A stretch of 64,000 bases of DNA. It comes from Flaveria trinervia. Its lineage: Eukaryota; Streptophyta; Magnoliopsida; Asterales; Asteraceae. Shown here in pieces: positions 21,413 through 34,460 of the stretch. Every line of letters begins with the position of its first letter. Positions within the stretch are counted from its first letter, which is position 1. Under the pieces are notes generated by a model, which saw only the letters and a list, made by a program, of their open reading frames with translations, did no database searches and was not told the DNA's origin. The position numbers and the translations under genes are program-made. The DNA lies in assembly GCA_025506515.1 (NCBI GenBank), contig CM046443.1, forward strand, positions 91,139,349 through 91,203,348, written 5' to 3'.

Positions 21413-21920
21413 TAATAAAAAATAAAAAACAAAAATAAAATTATTAATTATAAAACAATATTTTAAGGTAAGATATTATTGAAATCTTTGTTTTATTATC
21501 ATAACAATATCATAAGATATTATTGAAATCTTTCTTATTATAAATATAATAAAATTTTTGTTTCAAAGCAAACATTTTAAAATATTTCATATTGTAACTT
21601 CAAGTTTTAATTATTTTTTGTCTATAGAAATTTTACTTTTTAAAACCACTAATTTTAAAATATTTTGAATTTCTAAATTTTTTTGATGTAATATACAATT
21701 TTCCTATTTAAATAAATATTGTTTCTTCAAAAATAACATTAATAAAAGACCTATTTCTTAATTTATTAAATAATTATTTCAATCCAAAAAAAATAAATAA
21801 TATTATTAGTAATTGATGTGATTATTTAATAGGATAGAGATGTGGTTAAATTTTGTTGAGAAAAATATGATATTACCACATGTCCCTTCTAGTTATTATT
21901 TTATTAGAGTAATAAGATAA
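21368..21920. repeat. AT-rich dispersed repeat, copy 1 (possibly Helitron-like)
   Basis: It starts TCTATATATTACTAG, followed by a decayed TATGTATTACATGGG palindrome, and ends near ACATGTCCC...TTATTAGAGTAATAAG. Matching blocks in the same order occur at 62516-62876 and, for the second half, at 23510-23822. A TC start plus a short palindrome recalls Helitron ends, but no CTRR terminus with hairpin is clear. No coding capacity. Confidence 0.5.
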
Positions 21921-23509
21921 GATGAGAATGTGAATTAATGATTTATGCGTTTGTAAATAACAATTAACTAGTCAATGAGTCATAAATTAATTGGCCTAGA
22001 AGAAGACATCCCATGGATTTCAAAAATGGAGGTTGTGTATTTAAGTTTCACTTGGTGCAATATGCTTCAAGTGAGCATAGAGGTTTTATCATAGTGAGCA
22101 TTGGTGATGAATTTCCCATGGAATGGTGGGCGGGATGGGTCACAACGCTGTCTGTGTTCGCGGGTGTGTGTGGCCTTTCGCCGATGGGTTTACCCGGGTG
22201 ACCATGCTTAAAGTATTTGTTTTCCATTCAAAAGTAAAAAACAATTGACCATTGCATATCGTCTTCTTTCAACCACGAACAATCATACTATGTGAGTTCT
22301 GAATGTGTCCCGATTACCCTGATAAAGCTCCAATCTACTAGGTCAATCTTCATTGCTCCAATCCTACCCATAATTAAACACACAAATTAAGATGCCACAA
22401 GGGTTAGTCTTTCAGTAACAACTATCTGACATAAGAATAAGTAATGGTTATCAGAAAAGAGATTTAGGGAAAAAAGAGAGAGTTCAAGGAGTATTTGTGC
22501 ATGAAATCAATTTCCTTACCTTGTATTATAGAGTTCTATGATACATGTAAAAACATCATGTATAATGATAAGAGTAGTCCTAAGGAGTTTGTTACACAAT
22601 TGGGTCATACCCCTCATGCAATCAGGATTGTGACGCATCAACGGTTATGATTGGTGATAATCGTAATTCCTTAGATGCATGACCCGTGTTCATGCCTTAT
22701 TACGTGTTGAGTATCACTTTCAAGTGACATGTGTTTATCCTCTCATTTCTTCTTAAGTTAAAAGATTGCATAACATCATTCATTTGAGTAGATGGTCCAA
22801 ACATTACGATCTAAGCATGAGTAACCATTGATTTTATGATTATAAAGATCTTTAATATGTTTGAATTACCGTTAAACAATACACTTGGATATAGCTAGTA
22901 CATGCTTATTTTATGTCATAAAACTATAATGTATAATTGCCTATTGGTATATATATTAAACATTACTTTGGGGATCTCTTTAATCATAATAATGATAATC
23001 GACATATTATTGAGTAGTAAATGTGAAAATGTGTTATGATTTTATTTCATTAAAATATTTTATTTTAGTATAATTAGGTTACGTAAAACTAGAGTGAAAA
23101 TAATGTATAAATTGGAAACTAAGTTAAGATGTGTAGAGTATATGTGAGTTTAAGACAATCATAATATGTGAAACCATATTAAAATGTTACTCAAAGTTGA
23201 TTTAGATTTACATTGATAAAAAATTACATGAAAACAATTACCAGTCATAATCATCACTAGTAACTTTTTTTTAATAATAAATGGCAAGTCAGTAGTAAAT
23301 TATTGTCGATTCAATAGAAACCGATCAGTGGCAACTATAAGGCCAGTAAGAAGCTTTGTTAGCCACACAAATGCCTAAATTTTATTAATTATTAAATAAT
23401 ATATGATTTAAATTTTGTATGAGTAAATACTCTAAGTAATAAAACAATAATATCAACTTTTTAAAAATTTATTTATATACTTCCGTTGTTTATTCTAAAC
23501 AATAAATCA
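21921..23509. other. Intergenic AT-rich DNA
   Basis: No gene recognised. 22013-22201 is a small, relatively GC-rich open frame (EFPMEWWAGWVTTL near its middle) that I cannot assign. The rest shows neither coding composition nor clear repeats. Confidence 0.4.
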
Positions 23510-23822
23510 AACATTTTGTTTCAAAACAAAACTTATTAAAAAAAGTATGATGTACTTTTTAGAAAATTTTCTTTTTATAAAAATTGGCTTCTCTAAAAAT
23601 AAACATTAATAAAAAGATCTATTTTTTAGTCTTTTTAAAAAATAGCTTATAATAAAGAAATAAAATAAAATACTATAATTAATAATTAATTGAGTCATTT
23701 AATAGGAGAAAGCAATGAGAAAACTTTGTTAAGAAAAATATGATGTTGCCATGTGTCATCTCTATTACCATTTTATGTCACGTGATATTTTTATTTACCC
23801 TTTTATTATAATAATAAGATTC
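23510..23822. repeat. AT-rich dispersed repeat, copy 2 (partial)
   Basis: Shares with copies 1 and 3 the blocks AAATAAACATTAATAAAAAGA, a GTCATTTAATAGGAGAAAG region and GTTGCCATGTGTCATCTC near its end. The starting TCTATAT block is missing. Confidence 0.5.
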
Positions 23823-26320
23823 GAATTTGTTGGTAATTTTGTATACAATGTAAGACACCTAAAAAATTTTAAGCATGAAGTACAAATGTTTAATGCAATA
23901 ATTCCTAATTAACCCCTCATTTAATAAACTTCTCTTCATTAATACATTATTTAATATACATTATATTATTTAATTTAATTCATTGAGCATTATTTTATTT
24001 ATTATATTTTAAATTAATATTTAAATTTACATTTACTTTTTATATACTTATAACTAAATACAGTTTTAATCAAATATTATTATATTGAAATACTTAACTT
24101 TATAACCATTATATACTCTATAACTTATACTATCAAGTTTAATCAAATTTACATTTAATCTCTTGAACTTTAAAAAAATTATTTTATTTTCTTTAACAAT
24201 TTATAATATAGCACATTAACTTTAATAAGATTACCATTTACATGTTCGTTATTCTTTTCTTTTGTTTCGAGAATTCATTTTCAACAATATTTCTTTTTGT
24301 TATATTTTTTATCAGCATTTCACAAGTGAATTTTTTATAACCGATTAATACTAACGTATGGTAATCAAAATTAGCATTTTTAAATTTTACAATCTCATGT
24401 ATAGCAATAGCATGGTTCACTCTACTAGTATATTCATGTTAACAAAAGAATGTTTGTTTGATTATTTATTGATCGTGCGCTTATTTACATTGTTATCTCT
24501 CTTACATAAAATTGATCTTTTGTTTAGAATAATAGTGCATTGATTGTCCTCTTTGTGTCATTTAGTTATTCTCTTTTTTTAGTCTTTCATGTTTCGACAT
24601 TTGTTAAAATTCTTAAAAGTAAGATATGAATATTTACATTTAGCATTTGTCTTCATATTCTTATTGTCACTAAAATGATCATAGGTAGCCACTAATATTA
24701 GTAATAAGTGAGTCTGAGTAGCAACTCTAGTAACTACAAACAATGGCAACTACGAGCATTATTAACAATTCATAAGTGGTAACTTGGTCATTAGCATGTT
24801 GAAGTTTTTTAAATAGTATAACTGAATAATTGTTAGTAGTTACATCGTCAACTGAAATGTTACGATGGCTCACCAATTTTAAATAGATCTTTGGTCTAGT
24901 TCAAGTATATGTTTTCCATAATAGAAAGACATGCGAAATTGTTTTTTTTTGTGAAATATCTGATAAGACTTTTATAAATACCTTTGCAATATTTCAATGT
25001 GATAGTGAATTATACATTATACATGATACATAATTCATAAGAGAGATCCCGGCGCTACAAACTCTAAAACTTACAAAATATTCTTTTAGACATTAAATTT
25101 GAAATCGAGCATTTGTAAATCATTAGTGATTCTGTGTGTGTTTGTGAGATTATTTATTCCTTTAAGATGATTTTGTGAAGGAACCGCATTCTTGTATGAG
25201 ATGACAAGAATATATAGGTTTGTTGGCCACAAAAATGTATTTATCTCAATTATTTTTGGCATCAAATCGTTAGTCATTGTCTATTTTCTCTTTTCAGCGT
25301 CAATGAAGAATTATTCATGTTGAGAGACGAATGGGGGTGGCATTCTTTCCTCATCATGCGTTTGTTGTTTAAGTGTAACGTTTCTTCATAATAGTGCATT
25401 CATTGTCATATTTGTATGCGTCAATTATTCTCTTCTTAGATTGTTCCATGTTAGAACATAGAATAAGAAAATATGAGTATCTATAATTACTACTTGTGTT
25501 ACATCTTCATATTCTTATCATCACTAACAGTACATTTTTCAATACGTCACTATATATAGCAACAATCTCTTTCATTTTTTAGATTTCTTATACATAATCT
25601 ATAATACTATATAATACATATTAAAAGATAAGATGATAATTTCATTGAAAGTGTAAGATAAATATATAATATTATAAGCATAGAGTATAGTACAAGTATT
25701 TTATGTAATTGTTTTATTTTTAACCCATTTAATTAACTTTTTCTAATTATTGTATTATTTAATACACATTATTAATACATTATTTAATAATATGATATTA
25801 TTTAATTCACTTTATTAACTTTTTTTATTTATAATAATATAAAATAACATTTAAATTTATAATTGCTAATCATATTTTTATAAGTAATTACCATCTAAAT
25901 TAAGTATTATTTTATTTAAGTAATTATATCTATACTATTAATTAATACATTTCTTTAGATAAATATTTAATTTTGCTAAGCATACAAGTTTTGAAACAAC
26001 ATGTATAAAGTAGTACGAGTCATTTAAGTGGAGCAAAATAGAAAATTAATTAAGATTTTAAGACACTTTAAGGGCAATATTGTACATCTATCCATTAAAT
26101 TTTAAATACCTTGATGTTTTTGCACGTATCACTTTTATATATTTAACAAGCATTATTAATACATTATTTAATAATATTATATTATTTAATTTATTTTTAT
26201 TAAATTTTATTTTATTTATGATACTATAAATTTATATTTAAATTTATATTTACTAATTATATTTTATAATTAAATACTATTTAAATTAAGTATTATTTTA
26301 TTTAAATATTTAATTATACA
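23823..26320. other. Intergenic AT-rich DNA without a gene
   Basis: Very AT-rich. Short imperfect repeats of TTTAATACATTATTTAATA-like sequence recur around 23930-24010, 25720-25830 and 26140-26220, suggesting old duplication of one AT-rich segment. No supportable frame. Confidence 0.45.
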
Positions 26321-26323
26321 CAC

Positions 26324-26416
<93 letters not shown>
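26321..26416. repeat. Compound microsatellite (CA)n(TA)n
   Basis: A CA run of about 25 bases passes into a TA run of about 65 bases with single T-T interruptions. Likely length-polymorphic. Confidence 0.95.
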
Positions 26417-26420
<4 letters not shown>

Positions 26421-26624
26421 AGTTAATTATATAAATGATCCCTGTGGTTTATTGAAAATAACATATTTGGGTACTAAGAGTTTTTTTAAACAGGTTAGGG
26501 TATTATGTTTTCAATTTTGTAACAACAATGGGTATTAATACTAACAGACATTTGACTATTCCGTTAAATTTTAATAAAATTACTAATATACCCTTTGAGA
26601 GACTAGTTTTGTAAATTTATGTCT
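26417..26624. repeat. Left part of a MITE-like repeat split by element A
   Basis: It begins TTATATAAATGATCCCTG. The sequence at 44584-44635, on the far side of element A, contains CAGGGACCATTTGTGTAAT, its near reverse complement. Joining the flanks across element A gives an element of about 260 bp with imperfect inverted ends. The 'ATGGTCCCTGTGG' type end is a common plant intergenic repeat. Confidence 0.5.
26620..26624. repeat. Target-site duplication of element A, left
   Basis: TGTCT directly before the TGTAACACC start of the 5' LTR, matched at 44579-44583. Confidence 0.85.
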
Positions 26625-28557
26625 TGTAACACCTGGTTATTTTTAGCCAAGGAAAGAAATAATAATAAAGAAAGAAAAAGGGAGAAAAAGGTATTTTACT
26701 CGAGTCAAGGGGTAAAAAGTATCAAAAGGACAAAAAGTTGGTATTAAGGGCATGGCAACCCACTCCCTTCTCCCATACTCATTCCAGTCGGCTGAGAGAG
26801 GGAGAGAAAGGGAGAAAGGGCAGAAACTTTCGGTTTTCTTTGAAGATCAAGTGCAAGAGTTGATTTCTAGCGGGTTTGTGGAAAGCTCTATCCGAAGAGG
26901 CTGCTAAGGCGAGTTCTAGGACCCCTATTTTACATGATTTTAATTGATTTTGGAGCTGGAATGCATATGAAACTGTTTTTGTTGTGTTGGGTGTGTACCC
27001 GTATGTATGTGTTATGTGGTTAGAGAGGGTTTATGGACTGAAATCTGATGTTCAGGTTCGAAAGAGGATGCTTTTGTGCCAGCTAGGGCTCATGCACCTG
27101 GAGATTTCCCCGTATGACTGAAGGTCATGCGACTGGAGGTCATGCAACTGAAGGTCATACGACTGAGAGTCCATACGCCCTATAGTGCCCATGCGCCTAG
27201 AAGTTGTCCACGCACCAAAGTCTTCCTCATGAGATTGAAGGTTATGCGACTGGAGGCCATACAGCCGAAGGTCATGTGACTGAAGGTCATGCGACTGAAG
27301 GTCATGCGACTGAAGGTCACACGACTAGAAGTCATGCGATTGAAGGTCATGCGATTGAGGGTCCATATGCCCTATAGTGTTCATTCGTCTGGAAGCCCTC
27401 CATATGCCTAAGTGTTCATACGCCCCAATAAAGCTCATACGCCTAAAGGACTTGGTTTATTTTCTGATTTTTGGAAAAGTGATATGTAGGCTTTGACTTG
27501 GGATGTTCCGGGGGCTAAGTAAGTTGACTTTTGAGGTCATAGATGATATGATGGGTGATGTATAATTGATGCATGATGGTGTGTATGATGTATGTTATGT
27601 ATGATTGATGGTGCCTTGTATGGCGATGTTTTATATGTTTATGTTCCTGATTATGTTTGTTATTTTTCCTGTGGCTTTACGTTGAATGTTAATGAATGAA
27701 ATGAAAATTATTATGTAACATAAAGTGGAAGATAATGAAAAGAGGAACGTAATGAAAGAATGCATGCATTAATGAATGAATGAAAGTAAGAAAGGCTTGC
27801 AAGCAAATGTATGGAGGTTCACACCCAATGAAGGGTGTTAGCTTAACTGTGTGTGGGTTAGCTACCCCGGAAGGATGCACACTGGGGTCTAATCCGTGTG
27901 ACTGACCATACGTATAGGATCCTTGCCACTTACGCCGGTACTGTGGTCAGGCCACCGGGCACAATGTATGGGGTCTATTTATAAACTTTGACCCAGTACC
28001 CGCTTTATGCATGACGGGGCGTAGCACATGGCATTGGTCCGAATAAAAGTAAAGATTAATGATGTATGTACGGAATGAACGATACGGAAGAAAAGGAATG
28101 AATGATGATAATGAATGATAATGAGTAACGTGCGATGAATGAATGAATAATGAAGATAATAATGATATTATCTATGTGTATGTATGGTGCATGATCACGT
28201 ACGATTGTAAAGAACGGTTTTAAACGAAAGATAAAGTATGTTTTATTTTAAAACTAGAACTCACTCAGTAACACCGACTTTTATGTGTTTCCAGTTAGCA
28301 GGTAACGGTTGCTGAGGATGGCACGGGGCGGTTACTTGGCTCATTTTGGATGGCATTCTTTTGTATAATGTTTTTGCATTATAATGTGAACAAACGATAT
28401 TTTGTAATGAATGTTGTATTATTTTGCAAAAGCGTTTACATTAATGAAATGTTTATTTTAATGATTCCGCTACAACGCCTTATTGAGGTTAATGTAATTA
28501 TATGTTTTAAGTGCAATGATTGACCAGCTGTAAGCGTCCCAGGAACGGGACCTTACA
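26625..28557 (+). repeat. 5' LTR of element A
   Basis: 1933 bp, TGTAACACC...GGGACCTTACA. Homologous to the split 3' LTR (33552-35139 plus 44139-44578, about 2028 bp). The 5' copy lacks roughly 110 bp present in the 3' copy around 33955-34080. Confidence 0.92.
27080..27440 (+). repeat. 15-bp array in the A 5' LTR
   Basis: Tandem and near-tandem copies of CATGCGACTGAAGGT with a 15-bp period, clearest near 27280-27360, mixed with CATGCGCCTAGAA and CATACGCCCTATAGTG variants. A matching array lies in the 3' LTR. Confidence 0.85.
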
Positions 28558-28573
28558 AGTTGGTATCAGAGCC
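28558..28573 (+). other. PBS of element A (tRNA-Met type)
   Basis: AGTTGGTATCAGAGCC directly follows the LTR end CCTTACA, as in plant gypsy elements primed by initiator tRNA-Met. Confidence 0.9.
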
Positions 28574-28909
28574 AAAGTTTAAGTGAAACGGGTAAAATTT
28601 TAAAATAAACCTAAACTTAAATTGAAAATGGGATGGAAAGGGAAGGGATGCCAGCCCGAGTAGCTACGTGCCATTAGGTATTTTCTTTAATGTTAACTGG
28701 TATTATATGCGCAGGTTATGTGGTTTATGTGTTGTTTGTAGATTTAGATACTGACGTAGTTAGGATAGGAAATGCTTGGGGTATGAAGAGTAAAGTAAGT
28801 GGCTAATCACAATTGGCCACTGTAGTTAGGGACTTACTATACTTGACATAAACTGAGCTATTTCCTTGAATGACCGTGTTGGTGTTTGAATCTTTCTGTG
28901 TGTTAGAGG

Positions 28910-30180
28910 ATGGCCGGTGGTAGATCATCTAAAGCTTTGCGGGGTAGAGGTCGTGGTGGACGTGGTGCTGAACCGCGGCCCAAAAGAGGAAGGCCTAGAG
29001 TCGAAAAGGTGGTTCATGAAGAACCCGAGACCCCTCATCCAGAGAGCAGAGACAAGAGTGCTAATTTGAGAGCCTCAGTAAAGGAGGCTATTGTGGAAGA
29101 AGTTCATCAGGTCATGCAGACGATCTTACCGTCTGTGGTGACTAAAGTGATTAATGTTGTAAGAGAAGGAGAAAGAAGGGAGAGGAATAGGTCCTCGGGA
29201 GGACGGGAGTGACCGGAGACTGAGACGGGTCTCTCCGATGATGAGGAGGAGGAAGAAGAGCCTGCACCAAAGACAGCACGAGGCTGCAACTATGGGGATT
29301 TCAAAGATGCAAGCCCCCTAATTTTGATGGTAATGGTACTGTTGTTGCTGCTCACCGGTGGGTGAGAGAGATGGAAGTTGTTCTCGACATTAGCGAGTGT
29401 CGGGAAGATCAGAAAGTGAAGTTCGCTACCCACTCATTTATGGACTCCGCTTTGTGCTTGTGGGACAATACTGTCCAAGCTGAGGGTAGTCGGGCAATTG
29501 GAAGGATGAAGTGAGCAGAGCTGAAAAAGTTGGTGATCGAGGAGTTCTGTCCTCATAGGGGAATGAATAAGGTGGAAAGGGAGTTTCTGCAGTTGGAGGC
29601 GGGAACCATAACACATCAGCAATACACCACCAATTTCAATGAGATGGGGCGACTGGTGCCAGATCAAGTGACACCCTTGTCATGAAAGATCAAGAGGTAT
29701 ATTCAGGGCTTGCCAACGGATATTCGCAAGCACATGATCGTTGCCTGACTGAGCACATTTAGGTCGGCAGTTGACTTGGCTGGGAGGTTGTATGACGAGC
29801 TAGAGGTGGTGGTGGTTGAGGTGAGCAAGATGGTGGTGGTGACCAGAATTGGAAAGGGAAGAGGTTGGTTGGGGTGGTGCCCCGACGAGTAACAAGAGTG
29901 CACAGATGGATGACTGTCGTGTGGTCACATCTAGTGCGGGGTCGAAGAGGTGTGGCAAATGTGGAAAGGAGCATATTGGAGAATGTATGTTAGGATCGAA
30001 CTTATGCTTCAAGTATGGGAGGATGGGGCATATAGCAAAGGATTGTCATGTGGCCAGATGTTTTAACTGTGGAGGGGAGGGCCACATGAGTAGGGATTGC
30101 AAGAAGCCAAGGGTTGAAGGTTCGGGAGTGAAGAAGACTGGAGGAGAAGGACATAGGGTGAGCGCCAGAGCGTTTATGAT
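28910..30180 (+). pseudogene. Element A gag, broken
   Basis: ATG at 28910 (MAGGRSSKAL, Arg/Gly-rich N terminus) gives 100 codons to a TGA at 29210. The frame continues past it and then shifts near 29310. Later blocks include VQAEG, KVEREFLQLEAG and RYIQGLPTDIRKH. The zinc-knuckle region at about 29945-30110 has a CGKCGKEHIGEC-like cluster, then CFKYGRMGHIAKDC, where the second Cys is Tyr, then an intact CFNCGGEGHMSRDC. Gag forms particles and packages RNA. It retains the Tekay layout but cannot be translated whole. Confidence 0.85.
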
Positions 30181-30213
30181 GACGCAGGAGGAGCTAGGAC
30201 GAACCCTGATGTT

Positions 30214-30785
30214 GTGTCAGGTACGTTTCTAGTAAACCAAACTTTAGCCTCTATGTTATTTGATTCTGATGCTAGTAAAAGTATTATTTCTGCTGTTTTC
30301 TGTGCTAAACTGCCTGTTAGTAGTAGGAGTGTAGATGCGCCCTTTGGTGTAGAAACTACCATAGGTAACTCTACCCAGATTTCTGTGATGATAGAAAGTT
30401 GTGACGTTAGAAGGTCACAAGTTTCCTGTTAACTCATTCGTGATGACCTTAAGTGGGTTTGATGTAGTCCTAGGAATGGATTGGTTGGCGGACTACGAGG
30501 GAAACATTATGTCATAAGAAGATGGTTCGATTGACAGCGCCTGATGGGAGTACGGTGACGGTTTATGGTGATCGAGTCACTACGATTCCGAAAGTGATTT
30601 TGATGGGGGTGGCGGGAAAGTGCATAAGGCATGGATGTAGAGCCTACTTGGCCTATGTAAAGGATGTGAATACACCAACACCACAACTATCCGATTTACC
30701 GGTTGTGTGTGACTTTCCAGATGTATTTCCCGAAGACTTACCAGGAGTGCCACCGGACGGGAGATCGAGTTTCAGAATGATTTGA
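30214..30785 (+). pseudogene. Element A aspartic protease, active site changed
   Basis: The catalytic motif reads LFDSDASKSIIS where elements B and C have LFDSGAS. Gly to Asp in the DSG triad would be expected to abolish activity. The frame breaks near 30415, and 30522-30785 continues with the connecting segment (VVCDFPDVFPEDLPGV). Confidence 0.82.
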
Positions 30786-32040
30786 TACCAGGTGCCCAAC
30801 CTGTTGCTAAGGCACCATATCAGTTGGCTCCGACTGAGATGAAGGAGCTGATGGAACAATTACAGGAGCTAGTTGATAATGGGTTCATTCGACCGAGTAT
30901 CTCTCTATGGGGTGCTCCGGTCTTATTTGTGAAGAAGAAAGACAGTAGCATAAGGATGTGTATCGACTACAGTGAGCTGAATAAGTTGACGGTAAAGAAT
31001 CGATACCCGTTACCGAGAATTGATGATTTGTTTGATCAGCTTCATGGTGCCAGTTGGTTCTCGAGGATAGATCCTCGATTTGGCTACCATAAGTTAAAGG
31101 TGAAAGAGCAGGATATCCTTAAGACAACTTTTCGCACGTGCTATGGACACTACGAGTTTCTCGTTATGTCTTTTGATTTGACCAACGCGCCAGCTGTTTT
31201 TATGGACTTGATGAACTGAGTGTGTCGGCCGATGTTGGAACAATCAGTGATTGTGTTTATTGATGATATCTTGATTTATTCAAAGAACGAGAATGAGCAT
31301 GCCAATCATATTTGAGAGGTGTTGGAGACGTTGAGAAGGGAGAAGTTGTATGCTAAATTCTCCAAGTGCACGTTCTGGTTGCGTGAGGTACAGTTCTTGG
31401 GTCACGTGGTGAATCCTGAGGGGATTATGGTGGATCCGGAAAATGTGGAGGCGGTGATGCAATGGAAGTCTCCAAAGATGCTCTGAGATTCGTAGTTTCT
31501 TGGGTTTGGCGAGCTATTACAGAAGGTTTATTCAAGACTTCTCTAAGATCGCTTCTCCACTAACCAACTTGACTCGTAAGGATGTAAAGTTTGTATGGGG
31601 TCAAGCTCAAGAGAAGGCGTTTGAGGAGTTAAAGGCGAGAATAACTTAAGCCCATATTTTGTCATTACCCAATGGAAGTGAAGATCCGGTGGTTTATTCT
31701 GATGCTTCCTACTTGGGGTTGGGATGTGTGTTAATGCAGAGAGGAAAGGTTATAGCCTATGCATCCCGACAGTTGAAGGTTCATGAGGTTAGCTATCCTA
31801 CTCATGACTTGGAGCTAGCAGCTATGGTCTTTGCATTGAAGATTTAAAGGCACTACATGTATGGGACGAAGTGCACCATATTCACCGACCACAAGAGCTA
31901 GTATTTCTTTGAGAAGAAAGATTTGAACATGAGGCAAAGGAGATGGTGGAGCTCATAAAGGACTATGATTGCGAGATCCATTATCATCCCGGCAAAGCCA
32001 ACGTGGTGGTGGATGCCCTTAGCCGCAAGGAGAGACCCGA
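30782..32040 (+). pseudogene. Element A reverse transcriptase and RNase H, broken
   Basis: 30782-31219 holds the RT fingers and palm: GAPVLFVKKKD, MCIDYSELNKLTVKNRYPLP, then RIDPRFGYHK where the usual block is RIDLRSGYHQ. FIDDILIYSK with the two Asp is readable at about 31258-31287 after a TGA. RNase H at 31659-31847 has VVYSDASYLGLGCVLMQ and THDLELAAM. In-frame stops occur at about 31219, 31312, 31650, 31846 and 32048. Confidence 0.87.
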
Positions 32041-32065
32041 ACCGATTTGAGTGAAAGCTTACTAG

Positions 32066-33513
32066 TTGATCATGACCTCTGATGTGATGAAGCAAGTCAA
32101 GAAGTTTCAAGATGAGGCGTTGAAAGAAGATCATCTTAACTCTGAAAGGATGAGAGGTCTAGTTGCAGAATTGGGTGAAAACACACTCGGTGTTAGAACC
32201 CGATTCGGACGAATGTGGATTCCTCGTTTTGGGAATCTACGTCTGAAGATTATGGATGAAGCTCATAAAACTCGATACTCCAGTCATCCCGGTGCTACAA
32301 AGATGTACCAAGACATGAAGAAAAATTATTGGTGGTCGGGTAATAAGCGTGATGTGGTGGAGTATATGTGTAAATGCCTTACTTGTTTACAAGTGAAGGT
32401 CGAGCACCAAAAGTTGTATGGGAAGATCCCACCTTTGGATATACCAGAGTGGAAGTGGGAGCACATCACCATAGATTTTATTACAAAGCCGCCGCGTACT
32501 GCGCGAGGTTATGATGCCATATGGGTGATAGTTGACCATTTGACGAAGAGTGCTCACTTCCTACCAATTCGCGAGACTTATTCATCTGAGAGGTTGGCGG
32601 ATCTGTTCGATAAAGAGATTGTAAATTGTCATGGTATGCAGGTGTCTATTGTGTCTGATCGTGACACCTGGTTTACTTCTAAATTTTGGAAGAAATTCCA
32701 TGACACAATGGGAACGAGGTTACATATTAGCACGGCTTATCATCCTCAGGCGGATGGTCAGTCGGAAAGGACCATTCAGACGCTAGAGGATATGCTTCGG
32801 GCATGTGTCATTGACTTTGGAGGAAGTTGGGATGACCACTTACCATTAGTTGAGTTCTCATATAACAACAGTTATCATGCAAGTATAGGTATGCCTCCTT
32901 ATGAGATGCTATACGGTAGGAGATGTAGAACATCCGTTTGTTGGGGTGATATCGGCTAAAAAGAATTAGGGAGGGTCGAGGTGGTCGAGGCTATGACTGA
33001 GAAGCTGGGAAGGATCAAGGCCTTCATGAAGGCAGCTAAAGATAGGCAAAAGTCATATTTGATAAACGACATAGACCGATTGAGTTCCAGGTGGGTGATA
33101 GAGCTATGTTGAAAGTCTCATCTTGGAAAGGTATCATTTGGTTCAGAAAGAGGGGCAAGTTGAGTCCAAGGTACATAGGGCCTTTTCAAATCATTGCTCG
33201 AGTAGGAGAGGTGACCTATAGACTGGAGTTACCGGAGGAGTTAAGTGGAATTCATCCGACATTCCATGTATCTCATCTGAGAAAATGTTTAGCAGACGAG
33301 GATATGGTTGTAGCACTAGAAGATATCGAGGTAGACGAACGGCTCAACTATGTGGAGCAACGAGTGGCGATCATCGATCGTAAAGAGAAGAGATTGAGGA
33401 ATAAAGTGGTTCCTCTTGTGCGCGTACAGTGGAAGCACATAAAGGGATTTGAGTTTACGTGGGAGACGGAGGAGGCGATGAGATTGCATTACCCACGGTT
33501 GTTTGAGGAATAA
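32066..33513 (+). pseudogene. Element A integrase with chromodomain-like C terminus, mostly intact
   Basis: 32066-32959 is an open 297-codon frame with the HHCC zinc block (HKTRYSSHPGATK, CKCLTC), then WVIVDHLTKSAH (first Asp), VSDRDTWFTSKFW (second Asp) and DGQSERTIQTLEDM (Glu), so the DDE residues are present. A TAA at 32957 and a frameshift near 33060 follow. 33091-33513 resumes with FRKRGKLSPRYIGPF, the SHLRKCLADED linker and the end block VPLVRVQWK...FTWETEEAM, which resembles a chromodomain used by chromoviruses to target chromatin. This is the best preserved part of A. Confidence 0.87.
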
Positions 33514-33538
33514 CAAGTTTCGGGGATGAAACCTATAT

Positions 33539-33551
33539 AAGGGGGTGGACT
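33539..33551 (+). other. PPT of element A
   Basis: AAGGGGGTGGACT immediately before the 3' LTR start TGTAACACC. Confidence 0.85.
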
Positions 33552-34129
33552 TGTAACACCCGGTTATTTTTAGCCAAGAAAAGAAAGAAGAATAAAGAAA
33601 GAAAAAGGGAGAAAAAGGTATTTTACCCAAGTCAAGTGGTAAAAAGTGTCAAAAGGATAAAAAGTTACAAAAAGTTGGTATTAAGGGCATGGGAGCCCAC
33701 TCCCTTCTCGCATACTCATTCCAATCGGCTGATAGAGGGAGAGAAAGGGAGAAAGGGAAGAAGCTTTCGGTTTTCTTTGAAGATCAAGTGCAAGAGTCGA
33801 TTTATAGCTGGTTTGTGGGAAGCTCTACCCGAAGAGGCTACTAAGGTGAGTTCTAGGACCCCTATTTTATATGATTTTAACTAATTTTGGGGCTGGAATG
33901 CATATGAAACTATTTTTGTTGTGTTAGGTGTGTACCCGTATGTATGTGTTGTGTGCGATCGAGTGGAGTTCAAGTTTGGGCATGTTATGTTTGAAGGATG
34001 ATGCGACTTGGTTTCTAAGGCTTAGGAAGGGTGGTTTAAGCTTAGAACATGTTAGAGAGGTGGTTTAAGCTTAGAACATGTTAGAGAGGGTTTGGGGACT
34101 GAAATCTGCGGTTAAGGTTTGAAAGAGGA

Positions 34130-34460
34130 TACTTCTGCGTCCAGCTAGGGCTCATGCGCCTGGAGATTTCCCCATGCGACTGAAGGTCATGCGACAGGAG
34201 GTCATGCGACTGAGAGTCCATACGCCCCATAGTGCCCATGCGCCTAGAAGTTGTCCATGCACCTAAGCGTTCCTCATGCGATTGAAGGTTATGCGACTGG
34301 AGTCCATACTGCCGAAGGTCATGCGACTGAAGGTCACATGACTGGAAGTCATACGACTGAAGGTCATGCAACTAAGGGTCCATACGCCCTATAGTGTTCA
34401 TGCATTTGGAAGCCCTCCATACGCCTAAGTATTCGTACACCCCAATAGAGCTCATATGCC
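34130..34460 (+). repeat. 15-bp array in the A 3' LTR
   Basis: Counterpart of the 27080-27440 array: CATGCGACTGAAGGT units with variants, followed by CATACGCCTAAG-type copies. Confidence 0.85.

Noticed and set aside
22013..22201. Small gene with a Trp-rich segment
   Set aside because: 62 codons, no recognisable motif, no splice context. The slightly higher GC is not enough to call a gene.
28558..28573. tRNA gene fragments at TGGTATCAGAGCC sites
   Set aside because: They are primer binding sites adjacent to LTRs (also 15328, 37148, 58541). No cloverleaf can be formed around them.
34081..34371. Repetitive small proteins in the LTR arrays (also near 14603-14839, 35788-36166, 42708-43114, 51506-51724)
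   Set aside because: These frames only reflect translation of short-period arrays on either strand. They differ between the two LTRs of the same element.
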